Shown: positions 16,430-25,559, numbered from the stretch's first letter. The stretch is DNA of 64,000 nucleotides from Muribaculaceae bacterium (GCA_017557425.1 JAFYYU010000017.1:1-64000); one strand, 5' to 3'. Numbers and translations: made by a program. Notes: generated from the letters alone by a model not told the origin.

Positions 16430-17596
16430 TTACTTGAGCAATTCGATGCCCAAGCCGGGACGGTCGTGCAAGGTGATCTTGCCGTTCTCGACAGTCATGC
16501 CCGTGAAGCGGTCGTTAGCAATGAGCAGGTTACCGTCAAGGTCGGCGAAATCCACAACAGGCGACAGGTTGGCGGCAGCGGTCACGGCACACGAGGTCTC
16601 GGTCATGCAACCGATCATCACCTTCATGTCGAGGGCACGTGCCAAGGTCACCATCTTGTGGGCCTCATACAAGCCGGTGCTCTTCATCAGCTTGATGTTG
16701 ATGCCGTCATAAACCCCCTTGAATCTCACGATATCGGGCAGGCGCTGGAAAGCCTCATCGGCGATGATGGGCAGCGGCGAGCGCTCACGCAGCCATGCGG
16801 TCTCGTCAATCCACGTCTTGTCAAAGGGCTGCTCCACAAACACGCAATTGCGCTCATTGAGCCAGTGGCACATTTCAAGGGCATATTCCTTGTTGTTCCA
16901 ACCCTGGTTGCAATCGACGCAGATGGGCACATCGGGCATCATCTCGCGAATGATATCGATAGTTGCCTGGTCCTGGTCAAGACCCATCTTTACCTTGATG
17001 AGCTTATAAGGACGAGCTTCCTCGACTTTCTGGCGAACCACCTCGGGAGTGTCGATACCGATGGTGAAACTGGTTACCGGCGTCTTCTCGGGGTTGTAGC
17101 CCCAAATCTTGTACCAGGGCTGGCCCATGATCTTGCCCAGCAGGTCATGCAGGGCGATGTCAATACTGGCCTTGGCGGCGCGGTTGTTCTCTTCAACGCT
17201 GTCCACATAGCTCAGGATGTCCTCGATGCAGAAGGGATCCTTGAACTGCTCCAGGTCAAGCTTGTTGAGGAACGTGGTCACGCTCTCAACGCTCTCGCCC
17301 AGATAAGGCGGCATCGATGCCTCGCCATAGCCCTTAATGCCCTCATATTCCAGCGTCACCTGGACGTCGGGGGTAGTAGTGCGGCTGTAACGCGCCAGAT
17401 TAAAGGCGTGGCGCAACTTGAGCTCATAGGGGAAAAACGACAGTTTCAGCTTGCCGGTCTTGGGGATTTGGTTGACCTGAGGCACAGCTTTTTTACTCTT
17501 TTTCTTGGCCACGCTCTCTACAGCGTTGATTGACACGGGTGATGCGGCGGCAATCGCCGTCAGACCCATTCCTGCAATAAATTTTCTACGATCCAT
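16430..17596 (-). CDS. Dipeptide epimerase (L-Ala-D/L-Glu type), exported
   Basis: This 388-residue member of the enolase superfamily has the K-x-K catalytic pair (Lys201, Lys203), metal ligands Asp228, Glu255 and Asp280, and the second-face Lys302. A DLDG sequence near the end is typical of L-Ala-D/L-Glu epimerases. The N-terminus has a twin-arginine-like signal (MDRRKFIAGMGLTA), pointing to export after folding. It should convert L-Ala-D-Glu from muropeptides to L-Ala-L-Glu. Its neighbour is an NlpC/P60 hydrolase, the same pairing as ykfB and ykfC in Bacillus. Confidence 0.92.
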   Translation of the reverse strand: MDRRKFIAGMGLTAIAAASPVSINAVESVAKKKSKKAVPQVNQIPKTGKLKLSFFPYELKLRHAFNLARYSRTTTPDVQVTLEYEGIKGYGEASMPPYLGESVESVTTFLNKLDLEQFKDPFCIEDILSYVDSVEENNRAAKASIDIALHDLLGKIMGQPWYKIWGYNPEKTPVTSFTIGIDTPEVVRQKVEEARPYKLIKVKMGLDQDQATIDIIREMMPDVPICVDCNQGWNNKEYALEMCHWLNERNCVFVEQPFDKTWIDETAWLRERSPLPIIADEAFQRLPDIVRFKGVYDGINIKLMKSTGLYEAHKMVTLARALDMKVMIGCMTETSCAVTAAANLSPVVDFADLDGNLLIANDRFTGMTVENGKITLHDRPGLGIELLK

Positions 17597-17666
17597 AATT
17601 ATATAGTTTTTAGCTCTTAGTTTCTAGTTTTTAGTGCGATTACTTTCGCCTGGAAATTCTCCTGAT

Positions 17667-18821
17667 TTAGAAGTACCACGGGTGGTTCTTCAGGGCAACG
17701 ATGCCCTTGGTGCCCACCATGCCCTTGATGCGGCTGGCGCTCAGAGGCGAATACAGGTAGGGATAGTCGCTGGCCGTGGGAATCAGGCTATTGATTTTCA
17801 CCTGACCTGAGCAATGGATGTACTTGCCGTCGCGCAGGTAAATGCCCACATGGGTAACGCGGCCCGTCTTCTCGTTGCCGAAGAACAGGAGGTCGCCCGT
17901 CTCATACTGGCGCCAGTCGGTGCCCTTCTTCATGATTTTGCCGGTCAAAGCCTGTTGCGAGGCATCCCGTTGCAGGATGATGCCGTTGCTCAGGTAGCTC
18001 ACTTTGGAAAGTCCCGAGCAGTCGGTCACCTTGGTCGAGGTGCCGCCCCACAGGTAGCTCGAACCCATCATGCGGCGCGCGGTTTTCTCGATCTGGGCGG
18101 CGCTGAAGCCCTGCTGGCTCCACTGCGACAGTTCGGCGCAATCAGCGGCATCGACCCACCCCACTCGGCCATCAGGCGTCGCAAGTTTGAGCCAGCCGCT
18201 CTGTGACGTTTTGTATTCCAGGATGTTGCCCATTACCAGGTCGCTCACGGTCTCATCGCCGTGAGGCTCGGTTACCAATCGTGAGTCATAGGCGGTAACG
18301 ATATATCTTTTAGCCTTGCGCCAGGCCTTCATCTGTGCTTCGGTCTTGAACGAGAGCGAACTCTCGGGCACGTAGGCGATGTAGTCGTCGGCCATCTGCA
18401 CGCGATACCAGTCGTCATCCTTCTGCAAGACCTTGACGGGAGCGCCCATGATGCCCTGGGTGGCGATTTCGGCGCTGTGTTTAGGCTCGGTTCGCAGCGT
18501 GGCGATGCTCAGCTTCACCTGGGCCCACTTGCGAGAGGCAGGGATGCCGTCCTCCAGAACAGTGATTTTGTCGTCGTACCTACTGTAGCCGTTCTTGAGC
18601 ATGGCGGCCTGAATGGCTTTTTTCTGGGCCTGGGTGCCCACAGTGCCGGTCAACACCCATTTGCCAGCCTGTTGAGAGGCTTTCACGTCCCAGATGGCAG
18701 TGCGCTTGTCAGGGGCGATGCGCTGCTTGAGGTCTGCCAGCGTCTCCTCGGGCGTAACCGCCATCGCGGCGATACCCGTCAGGGCCAGCATCAACACTAG
18801 AATAAATGATTTGATGTTCAT
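17667..18821 (-). CDS. Secreted NlpC/P60 peptidase with SH3-like domains (YkfC-like)
   Basis: The 384-residue protein has a signal peptide (MNIKSFILVLMLALTG...). Residues about 100-230 hold two SH3b-like domains, and the C-terminal NlpC/P60 domain has the triad Cys268 (TDCSG), His324 (THVG) and His336 (IHC). Relatives cut the D-Glu to diamino-acid bond of peptidoglycan peptides. I chose ATG 18821, which overlaps the stop of the transglutaminase gene by four bases (ATGA). The released dipeptide is the substrate of the epimerase encoded next. Confidence 0.92.
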   Translation of the reverse strand: MNIKSFILVLMLALTGIAAMAVTPEETLADLKQRIAPDKRTAIWDVKASQQAGKWVLTGTVGTQAQKKAIQAAMLKNGYSRYDDKITVLEDGIPASRKWAQVKLSIATLRTEPKHSAEIATQGIMGAPVKVLQKDDDWYRVQMADDYIAYVPESSLSFKTEAQMKAWRKAKRYIVTAYDSRLVTEPHGDETVSDLVMGNILEYKTSQSGWLKLATPDGRVGWVDAADCAELSQWSQQGFSAAQIEKTARRMMGSSYLWGGTSTKVTDCSGLSKVSYLSNGIILQRDASQQALTGKIMKKGTDWRQYETGDLLFFGNEKTGRVTHVGIYLRDGKYIHCSGQVKINSLIPTASDYPYLYSPLSASRIKGMVGTKGIVALKNHPWYF

Positions 18822-20239
18822 TTCTTTATCGGAGTTATTGAATTTACTTTGAGATGGCTGTTCCACTTGTCATAGAACAGGTTACCCTTGCGCCACTCGA
18901 CCTCGCCAGGCTGGAAATCAACAGTCTCGCTACGGATATAGGTCTTGGCAGGGCTCAACTTGTCGCCCACACCCTCGTTGGTCGCCATGCGATACACGTC
19001 GATACCTGTAGCATAGTAGTCGTTTAGCGTCGTTCCCACGGCGCTACGACCGAATGACGGGTCAGTAGGAATCCAGCCGATACCCTCGAAATAGGTCTCG
19101 CACCAGTCATGCCAGTTGATCTCGTCAGGATGCAGCATCCAGCCGCTCTCCCAGCGGGCGGGTATGCCCAGCGAGCGCGCCAGTGTGATGTAAAGCAGGC
19201 CCACCTGCCCACAGTCGCCGTGACCGTTCTCCATCACATATTGCGGGATGTTGGCCAGCGTACTGTATTCTCTGGCTCCTGCCCACGGCAGGTTATAGCC
19301 TATCCATTCATAAATCTTAGCAGCCTGCAACACGGGATTGGTCTCGTTGCCCACAATCTTGCGGGCTAGAGCACGCATCTCGTCGGTAATGATGACGTGG
19401 CGAGGTTCGTCACCCGTGAAACGCTTGTACACCTCGCTATTGGTATTATAAGGCTCCAGCATGGCGATGAGGTCCTGCTGGCTGTAGTGACGCTCGCCCA
19501 CGTCGTATGAGAAGGTGTACTCAAAGTGTGTCGGCTTGCCCTTCTCGGCCACAGCTTCCATATAGACGGTGTGGTGCTTGCTGCCCTCGCTGAAGGTCAC
19601 AGGGCGGTTGCTGCTCTCGAGGCGGATGTTCTTCTGTCGCAGGTTCTCATAGGGGAACGGCATCCACACGCGCAGTGTCTCGCCGGCGGGAACAGCATCG
19701 GCATCGACGTCGAGGGTAAATGTGATGTTCATGCGGCGCCAGTCGCGCACGTTGTTCTTGTCGGCGGGCGTCTGCATGGCTTCCAGGTAATACTTGCGGC
19801 GGGTGAGGAAACTCTCGTGGTTGTCGGCGGCATTCTGGGCGGCAAATTCCTTGCCCAGCAGCCACAGGTTGCCCACACTCTTGCGGAACCACATTTCCTT
19901 GCCGTCGATGTTCATCACCTCCAGGGCACGGGTACGTTTCCAGTTCTCAATCTGGGCATCGGTGGCCTCGGGCATCTTCTCGCGGATCTTTTTCACGCCC
20001 TCCTCGGGGGTGATGCGGAAGTCGGTGCGGATGCGCTGCATGATGGTGCGCAACGAGTCGATGCGCACGGCATCGGCCTGACGCACCTTCTTGGGCAGGG
20101 ATTTCATCACTTTCTCGGCACGGGCAAACTCACCCTGTGCGATTAACTGGTCCACTTGGGCTTGCCAGTCGGGGGCAGCCATAGCCGTCAGTGCCAATGC
20201 GCTAACAGCAAATGCCAACAAACATTTTTTTGCTTTCAT
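18818..20239 (-). CDS. Secreted transglutaminase-like protein
   Basis: This 473-residue protein has a signal peptide (cleaved near AMAAP) and an N-terminal helical part (about 25-150). The transglutaminase-like core carries the triad Cys343 (GHGDCGQ), His377 (NWHDWCETYF) and Asp393 (PTDPSFG). Bacterial members mostly act as peptidases or peptide-binding enzymes rather than cross-linkers. It is the first gene of a leftward operon with an NlpC/P60 hydrolase and a dipeptide epimerase, so peptidoglycan peptides are a reasonable substrate guess. Confidence 0.88.
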   Translation of the reverse strand: MKAKKCLLAFAVSALALTAMAAPDWQAQVDQLIAQGEFARAEKVMKSLPKKVRQADAVRIDSLRTIMQRIRTDFRITPEEGVKKIREKMPEATDAQIENWKRTRALEVMNIDGKEMWFRKSVGNLWLLGKEFAAQNAADNHESFLTRRKYYLEAMQTPADKNNVRDWRRMNITFTLDVDADAVPAGETLRVWMPFPYENLRQKNIRLESSNRPVTFSEGSKHHTVYMEAVAEKGKPTHFEYTFSYDVGERHYSQQDLIAMLEPYNTNSEVYKRFTGDEPRHVIITDEMRALARKIVGNETNPVLQAAKIYEWIGYNLPWAGAREYSTLANIPQYVMENGHGDCGQVGLLYITLARSLGIPARWESGWMLHPDEINWHDWCETYFEGIGWIPTDPSFGRSAVGTTLNDYYATGIDVYRMATNEGVGDKLSPAKTYIRSETVDFQPGEVEWRKGNLFYDKWNSHLKVNSITPIKK

Positions 20240-20264
20240 TACTTGAAAAATTTGATCTAACGGG

Positions 20265-20295
20265 CAAATTTACGGTGATTTTTTGAATACCCAAA
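20265..20295 (-). promoter_or_regulatory. Promoter of the muropeptide operon
   Basis: On the minus strand TTTG (20292-20295), a 19-base spacer and TAAATTTG (20265-20272) match the consensus. The start codon follows 25 bases later. This is the only strong promoter seen for the five-gene leftward run ending at 14115. Confidence 0.8.
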
Positions 20296-20332
20296 AAGTT
20301 GGCCCAAATAGTTATCAACACAACGCCAGTTG

Positions 20333-21739
20333 TCACTTCTTTTCCAGCAAGGCGACGTTCTCGACATGGTGGGTATGGGGGAACATATCCACGGGCTGGA
20401 TTTCCACGACACGATATTTCACGTCAAGCATGGCGATGTCGCGTGCCTGGGTCGCGGGATTGCAGCTCACATAAACCAACCTGTCGGGCTCGGCGTTGAG
20501 GATGACCTGGACCACGTCCTCATGCATGCCGGCGCGCGGCGGGTCGATAATCATCGCCTCGGGACGGCCGTGCTCGGCGATGAAACCGTCGGTCAACACA
20601 TCTTTCATGTCACCGGCATAGAACAATGTATTATCTATATTGTTGACGCGCGAGTTCAGTTTAGCATCCTCGATGGCCTCGGGCACATACTCGATGCCGA
20701 TGACCTGACGGGCCTGGCGGGCCACAAAGTTGGCGATGGTACCCGTGCCGGTGTAGAGGTCATAGACGAGTTCATCGCCCGTGAGAGCGGCCATGCGGCG
20801 GGCCACCTTATAGAGTTCGTAGGCCTGACGGGAATTGGTTTGATAGAAAGACTTAGGACCTACACGGAACTTCAGACCTTCCATTTCTTCCTCTATGTAG
20901 TCACGGCCGCTATAGGTCACAAATTCCTGATCGGCCAGCGAATCATTGACCTTGAGGTTGACGACATAAAGTAATGACGTGATTTGCGGGAAACGGTCGT
21001 GCACAGCACTCATCACGTCCTCGATGGCGGTGCGGTCATCTTGACCGAACACGATGACCTCCATTACCTCACCCGTGCTGGCGGTACGCGTCATGGTCAT
21101 GCGGATGAAGCCTTGCTGGCCACGGATGTCGTAAAAGGAGTAACCCTTCTCGACACAATAATTGCGGATGAACAGGCGCAACTTGTTGCTGATGTCGTCC
21201 TGCAGCCAGCAACGCTTGATATCGAGCACCTTGTCAAAGGCGCCAGGGATATGGAAACCCGCCGCGTTACGGTCGGGGAACTCTACCCCACTCTCAAGCA
21301 GCTCGCGGGTGAGCCAGCACTTGTTCGAGAAAGTGAATTCCAGCTTGTTGCGGTAGTAGGTCGTCGCCGCCGAGCCCAAAATGGGATTAATGGCAGGGAT
21401 GGGCACCTTGGCGATGCGTTCCATCGCGTCCACAACCTGCTGCTGCTTGCACTGCAGCTGGTACTCATAAGGCAGGTGCTGCCACTTGCAGCCGCCACAC
21501 AGGCCAAAGTGCTCACACATCGGCTCCACACGCAGCTCGCTGGGCTTGACCAGCCGCTCGATATGCCCCTCGGCATAGCTGTGCTTCTTGCGGTCAATCT
21601 TCAGGTCGATCACATCGCCAGGAGCACCAAACGGCACAAACACCACCAGGTCGTTCCAGCGGCCCAGGCTCTTACCCTCGGCCGCCACACCTGTTATCTC
21701 AAAATTCTCAATTACCGGAATATCTTTTTTCTTTCTCAT
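20333..21739 (-). CDS. rlmD: 23S rRNA (uracil-5-)-methyltransferase
   Basis: This 468-residue RumA/RlmD-type enzyme has an N-terminal TRAM domain (about 10-65), four iron-sulfur ligands Cys75, Cys81, Cys84 and Cys177, a SAM-binding region (YDLYTGTGTIANF), the DPPRAGM strand, and the catalytic Cys426 in VSCNPAT. It makes 5-methyluridine in 23S rRNA using SAM. Bacteroidales often carry more than one paralogue, so the exact base (U1939 or U747) cannot be fixed by eye. Confidence 0.9.
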   Translation of the reverse strand: MRKKKDIPVIENFEITGVAAEGKSLGRWNDLVVFVPFGAPGDVIDLKIDRKKHSYAEGHIERLVKPSELRVEPMCEHFGLCGGCKWQHLPYEYQLQCKQQQVVDAMERIAKVPIPAINPILGSAATTYYRNKLEFTFSNKCWLTRELLESGVEFPDRNAAGFHIPGAFDKVLDIKRCWLQDDISNKLRLFIRNYCVEKGYSFYDIRGQQGFIRMTMTRTASTGEVMEVIVFGQDDRTAIEDVMSAVHDRFPQITSLLYVVNLKVNDSLADQEFVTYSGRDYIEEEMEGLKFRVGPKSFYQTNSRQAYELYKVARRMAALTGDELVYDLYTGTGTIANFVARQARQVIGIEYVPEAIEDAKLNSRVNNIDNTLFYAGDMKDVLTDGFIAEHGRPEAMIIDPPRAGMHEDVVQVILNAEPDRLVYVSCNPATQARDIAMLDVKYRVVEIQPVDMFPHTHHVENVALLEKK

Positions 21740-21747
21740 CGTGCCTG

Positions 21748-21755
21748 CAAAATTA
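21748..21755 (-). promoter_or_regulatory. -7 element of rlmD
   Basis: The minus strand reads TAATTTTG nine bases before the rlmD start codon. The -33 region lacks a clear TTTG, so support is partial. Confidence 0.4.
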
Positions 21756-21811
21756 CAAAAAGCTTGGAAGACAAGAAAGGCAAGGGAGGCAAAAAACGCA
21801 CATTATCGACC

Positions 21812-22741
21812 TTACTTCTCCTCATTGAGGGCTTGGTTGATGTAGTCGCGGGAGAGACCGAGGGAGACAGCAGTGTCGATGTCACGGTTCATGTCGTCGC
21901 GCTGGAAGCGCAGTTTGTTCAATTTAGCGCGCAACAGGTACAGATAGGGGTCGTCGGGGGTCATCTCGAGGGCAGTGCGGATGTCGGCCTCGGCATCGTT
22001 GAGGCGTTTCATCGCCAAATAACAATCAGCACGATGACCTAAGAGTTGGGCGCTGGGCTGGACTTTGATGACCTGGGTAAACAGTTCGGCAGCGCGGGCG
22101 TGGTTGCCGTTGCGCTTATGAAGCAAGCCCATACCCTCGTGATAAAGACCCGAATTGGGGTTGATGCGCTTGATTTCGTTGAAGAGGTCCTCGGCACGCT
22201 TGGTGTCGCCGCGTTCCATGGCCAACACGCCCAGCGAATAGCGAGCCTCGGTGTTATAGAGGTCAAGTTCGCACACGCGCTCATAGTCATCAATCGCACG
22301 CTGCGTGCTATCCATCTCGATGTACAGGGCTGCGCGGTTCAGCAGCAGCGTCACGGCATGGGGCGTCATGTCGAGGGCAAGAGAGTAGTTCTTCACCGCA
22401 TCAGCCAGTTTTCCCTGGTAGCGCTGCAGCGTGGCGATATTGCTCAGCACCATCGAGTTAGACGGGTTGTCGGGGTCGGTCTTGAAGGCCTTCATGAGCC
22501 ATTGCTCGGCCATCGGCCAGTCGTGACTATAAATATAGGTCTGCGCCGAATCGATATACTGGAAATAAGGCGTCTCAGTGTCCAGGTCGGCGACATAGGG
22601 CTTTTCAGCCTTCTGGGTCTGCGGCTTCATACCCTGCGGCACCTTCAAATTCTCCTCACCAATGGAATTAACCACCTGCGCCCCACCCTGCAGCCAAGCC
22701 AGCACAACAGCCAGGACAACGAAGGATATATAGTTTCTCAT
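21812..22741 (-). CDS. Exported tetratricopeptide-repeat protein
   Basis: Starting at ATG 22741 gives 309 residues with a signal peptide (MRNYISFVVLAVVLAW). About six TPR units follow (for example AQTYIYSHDWPMAEQWLMKA, GKLADAVKNYSLALDM, GDTKRAEDLFNEIKRINP, GNHARAAELFTQVIKV). It is a likely periplasmic scaffold. An upstream in-frame start would add 16 lysine-rich residues before the signal peptide and is less likely. The partner proteins are not evident from the context. Confidence 0.85.
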   Translation of the reverse strand: MRNYISFVVLAVVLAWLQGGAQVVNSIGEENLKVPQGMKPQTQKAEKPYVADLDTETPYFQYIDSAQTYIYSHDWPMAEQWLMKAFKTDPDNPSNSMVLSNIATLQRYQGKLADAVKNYSLALDMTPHAVTLLLNRAALYIEMDSTQRAIDDYERVCELDLYNTEARYSLGVLAMERGDTKRAEDLFNEIKRINPNSGLYHEGMGLLHKRNGNHARAAELFTQVIKVQPSAQLLGHRADCYLAMKRLNDAEADIRTALEMTPDDPYLYLLRAKLNKLRFQRDDMNRDIDTAVSLGLSRDYINQALNEEK

Positions 22742-22794
22742 CTCGATCTTTTTTAATGCGAATTTCGCTAATTTTTCAAATTTTGCCAACCCGG

Positions 22795-23184
22795 TTATCT
22801 AAGTAACAAATTATTTGAATTGCAAACACGCGCCGTTTCCAAACTCGGACCTCCAAAGTTTGCAATCAACCCCAGTTGAAATCCTGTGGCTTTAAGATAG
22901 TTCTTGACTTGGACCTTGTGAATATCAGCAAGTTGCGAGACAGCCTTCAATTCCACAATAATCTTATCATAACAGACAAAATCTGCAAAATACTCCTTTT
23001 TAAGAGTGACTCCATTATACTGAATGCGTAAAGGGACCTCTCGTTTATAAGGAATGCCAGCAGCTATGAATTCCAGCTCTAAAGCCTCTTGATAAACAGC
23101 CTCCAGGAAGCCGGAACCCAGCCCATTGTAAACTTTTAATAAACAGCCCGTTATATCATATGATTCTTTAGGATATAATAGCAT
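22795..23184 (-). CDS. GxxExxY family protein
   Basis: This 129-residue protein has the name-giving motif GFLEAVY (residues 24-30) and a PD-(D/E)xK nuclease-like core: Asp68 in YFADF and Glu78-x-Lys80 in IVELKA. The family is widespread and its function is not established. It is about 50 bases upstream of the TPR gene and about 50 bases downstream of the MscS gene in the same direction. It is clearly more AT-rich than both, which suggests recent arrival. Confidence 0.85.
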   Translation of the reverse strand: MLLYPKESYDITGCLLKVYNGLGSGFLEAVYQEALELEFIAAGIPYKREVPLRIQYNGVTLKKEYFADFVCYDKIIVELKAVSQLADIHKVQVKNYLKATGFQLGLIANFGGPSLETARVCNSNNLLLR

Positions 23185-23236
23185 TGCAATTAAGATAATT
23201 AGTCAAATTCGCGTAATTCGCATTAGCCCCGCAGGG

Positions 23237-24394
23237 TCAACTGTTCATGTGTACGTCCATTTGGGGGAAGGGGAATCGGATACCGTGCTGCGGGTACTGC
23301 TTGTAGATCTGCTCGTTGACGTCATAGAGCACATTCCAGTAATTGGCGATTTCGGTCCAGGCACGCACGATGAGCGTCACCTGGCTGTCGTCCAGGCTCT
23401 CCACGTTCACGGTGGGCGTGTAGTTGGGCTTGGGAATCAGCGCCGCCAGGTGAGCCTCCTGCGTCTCGTTCCATTGTTCCACACGCTTGCGGTGCCAGTG
23501 GAACAGGCGCTTCCACCACGCCTCTTTCCCATCTTGTTGTGGCTGCTCATGAGTTTCTTCAGGCTGCTCGGCCTCCTTGACATCGGCATCGGTGTGGACG
23601 ATGCGCTCGTCGGCGGTGAGAATGTCGAGGGCGACTTTACGGGCCATGTCCACATCGTCGCCATAGCTGATGCCCACGCGCCACTCCACGCGGTGATAGG
23701 GCTCGGCGCTGAAGTTCTTCAAAGAGCCCGTCGCCAGTCCGCCGTTGGGGATGACGATGCGGTCGTTGTTGTAGGTATTGATGACCGTATTAAAGATCTG
23801 GATTTCACGCACCGTTCCCTTCAACTCGCCAAACTCGATGTAATCACCCACCTTGTAGGGTTTCAACAGCAAGATGAGCACACCGCCGGCAAAGTTCTGC
23901 AACGTGCCGCTCATGGCCATACCGATAGCGACACCGGCACTGGCAAAGATAGCAATGAACGAACTTGTCTCGATGCCCAGCACCCCGATGACAGTGATGA
24001 TGAGCAAGAACAGCAGCGTGATCTTGATAAAGCTCAGCAGGAACGAAATAAGCGAGCGTTCAAATCCCTTGCGCACCATGATGGCGCGTGCCACGCTGTA
24101 AATCTTGTTGATGATGAACTTGCCGATGTAGAAAATCAGAATGGCAGCAAGGATGCGCAAGCCCAGCGAAATAATCTGGCTCGAAAGCGAAGTCACCAAA
24201 CTGCCCACGTCCAGATACTTGAACTTATCCACAATCTTGGCGGGTGTCATCGCCGCTATGGAGTCGGGATGCAACTGACTGGCCAGCGAATCGACCTGTG
24301 CGGTCACCACGTTGGTCGCTTCCTTGATTTTGTTGGCCGCCGTAGTGTCGGGCGTTGCCACGGGAATCTGAAGCAATATCTTGTCCAATATCAT
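23237..24394 (-). CDS. MscS family mechanosensitive channel
   Basis: The 385-residue protein starts at ATG 24394 (a TTG two codons up is possible). After a hydrophilic N-terminal part (about 1-65) come three membrane segments. The third has the Gly/Ala-rich pore helix ASAGVAIGMAMSG (151-163), followed by the beta domain (GDYIEFGELKGTVREI). MscS channels release solutes on hypo-osmotic shock. Residues about 270-318 form a charged insertion (EETHEQPQQ, WWKRLFHWHRKR) in the C-terminal domain that is not usual for the family. Confidence 0.9.
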   Translation of the reverse strand: MILDKILLQIPVATPDTTAANKIKEATNVVTAQVDSLASQLHPDSIAAMTPAKIVDKFKYLDVGSLVTSLSSQIISLGLRILAAILIFYIGKFIINKIYSVARAIMVRKGFERSLISFLLSFIKITLLFLLIITVIGVLGIETSSFIAIFASAGVAIGMAMSGTLQNFAGGVLILLLKPYKVGDYIEFGELKGTVREIQIFNTVINTYNNDRIVIPNGGLATGSLKNFSAEPYHRVEWRVGISYGDDVDMARKVALDILTADERIVHTDADVKEAEQPEETHEQPQQDGKEAWWKRLFHWHRKRVEQWNETQEAHLAALIPKPNYTPTVNVESLDDSQVTLIVRAWTEIANYWNVLYDVNEQIYKQYPQHGIRFPFPQMDVHMNS

Positions 24395-24416
24395 AATCAA
24401 TACATTTTTAAAGATG

Positions 24417-24424
24417 CAAAGGTA
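24417..24424 (-). promoter_or_regulatory. -7 element of the MscS gene
   Basis: The minus strand reads TACCTTTG 22 bases before the start codon. A TTTG lies only 12 bases up, which is too close, and the distal -33 is weak. The arrangement closely copies the one in front of glyS. Confidence 0.5.
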
Positions 24425-24592
24425 ACATCAATCCCTCAAAATAAACCTTAAAACACCGCTAAATAAAGTGAATACCCTTGTCAAAAGCCTTTTTCGGCCC
24501 GTTTCAAGCCGTTTTATTCGTGAGAATCAGCGCAGATGAGCCATTGTGTGATAAATAATCATTGTATTGACCGTAGAATGAAAACAAATGAC

Positions 24593-24600
24593 TAATTTTG
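24593..24600 (+). promoter_or_regulatory. -7 element of the acid phosphatase gene
   Basis: TAATTTTG lies about 60 bases before the phosphatase start. The closest -33 candidate (TTGA at 24567-24570) is 22 bases upstream and imperfect. Confidence 0.5.
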
Positions 24601-24659
24601 CGGGCCAAAAATACTCAGATTCAATCTGAATTTCAACAATTAATAAATACATAAAAGAG

Positions 24660-25445
24660 ATGAGAAAGACATTATTATTTGCCGTGGCCGCCTTCATGCT
24701 TGGCATGACAATGCATGCCCAGGACGAGGTAGTGCCCTATTTCACCGTTGACCAGTTACCTGACCTGATCAAGTGCCTGCCGGCTCCTCCCGCATTTGAC
24801 AGCCCTGAGTTTGCCAATGACATGATGCGTTTCGCATGGGGCAAACAACAGCGTCTGGACCCGGAACGCGCCGAAATTGCCAAACGTGACGCCGTATGGT
24901 CCTATGAGGCCTTGCTCGCCGAGTTCGCAATCCCCTTTGGGCTGGAAATCAGCCGCGAGGGAACGCCCGAAATCTGGAAGCTGATGGAAACCAGCCTTAC
25001 CACGACCGATGCCATGCGAGTGGCCCCGAAGGCCTATTACCACCGCCAACGCCCCTTTGAGCGCTTCCAGGACAAGATGCTCACCGGCGAGGAGGCAGAG
25101 TTGTCGGGCGAAGGGTCCTATCCTTCAGGTCACACCATGCGCGGATGGACCGCTGCCCTGTTGCTCGCTGAAATCAATCCAGCCGCTGCTGACACCATCT
25201 TTGCGCGCGGTTGGATGTATGGCGAGAGTCGTGTGATTGCGGGCGCACATTGGCAAAGCGACGTGGATGCCAGCCGTGTTGCCGCCAGCATCGGCTATTC
25301 CGTCCTGCATACCAGTCCTGAATTCTGTGAGCAGATGGCCAAGGCACGATACGAGTTCCTCGAGAAGACAGGTCAGCTGCCCAAGAACGATAAAAAAGGT
25401 AAAAAATCCAAGAACAATAAGGCCAAGAAAGGTCTAAAAAATTAG
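24660..25445 (+). CDS. Class A nonspecific acid phosphatase (PAP2 superfamily)
   Basis: This 261-residue protein has a signal peptide (cleaved near MHAQD). The three PAP2 phosphatase motifs are present: K124-x6-R131-P132, PSGHT (155-159), and SR-x5-H197-x3-D201. The Asp-Gln rich start and spacing fit PhoN-like periplasmic class A phosphatases, which release phosphate from many monoesters. A lysine-rich tail (KKGKKSKNNKAKKG) ends the protein. It is a single gene followed by a strong terminator. Confidence 0.92.
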   Translation: MRKTLLFAVAAFMLGMTMHAQDEVVPYFTVDQLPDLIKCLPAPPAFDSPEFANDMMRFAWGKQQRLDPERAEIAKRDAVWSYEALLAEFAIPFGLEISREGTPEIWKLMETSLTTTDAMRVAPKAYYHRQRPFERFQDKMLTGEEAELSGEGSYPSGHTMRGWTAALLLAEINPAAADTIFARGWMYGESRVIAGAHWQSDVDASRVAASIGYSVLHTSPEFCEQMAKARYEFLEKTGQLPKNDKKGKKSKNNKAKKGLKN

Positions 25446-25467
25446 TCTGTCCCCTCTCCAACGGGGG

Positions 25468-25537
25468 AAAATGGTGATTGTTATGGGTCAATTTTCAGAA
25501 AAAACGCCTATAGCAATCACCATTTTCTTCTTTTTTT
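25468..25537 (+). terminator. Terminator of the acid phosphatase gene
   Basis: Perfect 13-base arms AAAATGGTGATTG (25468-25480) and CAATCACCATTTT (25514-25526) are followed by TCTTCTTTTTTT. The loop is about 33 bases, longer than usual, and could hold a second small hairpin. Confidence 0.75.
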
Positions 25538-25559
25538 ATTATTGTAAAAAGCTTTTTTG

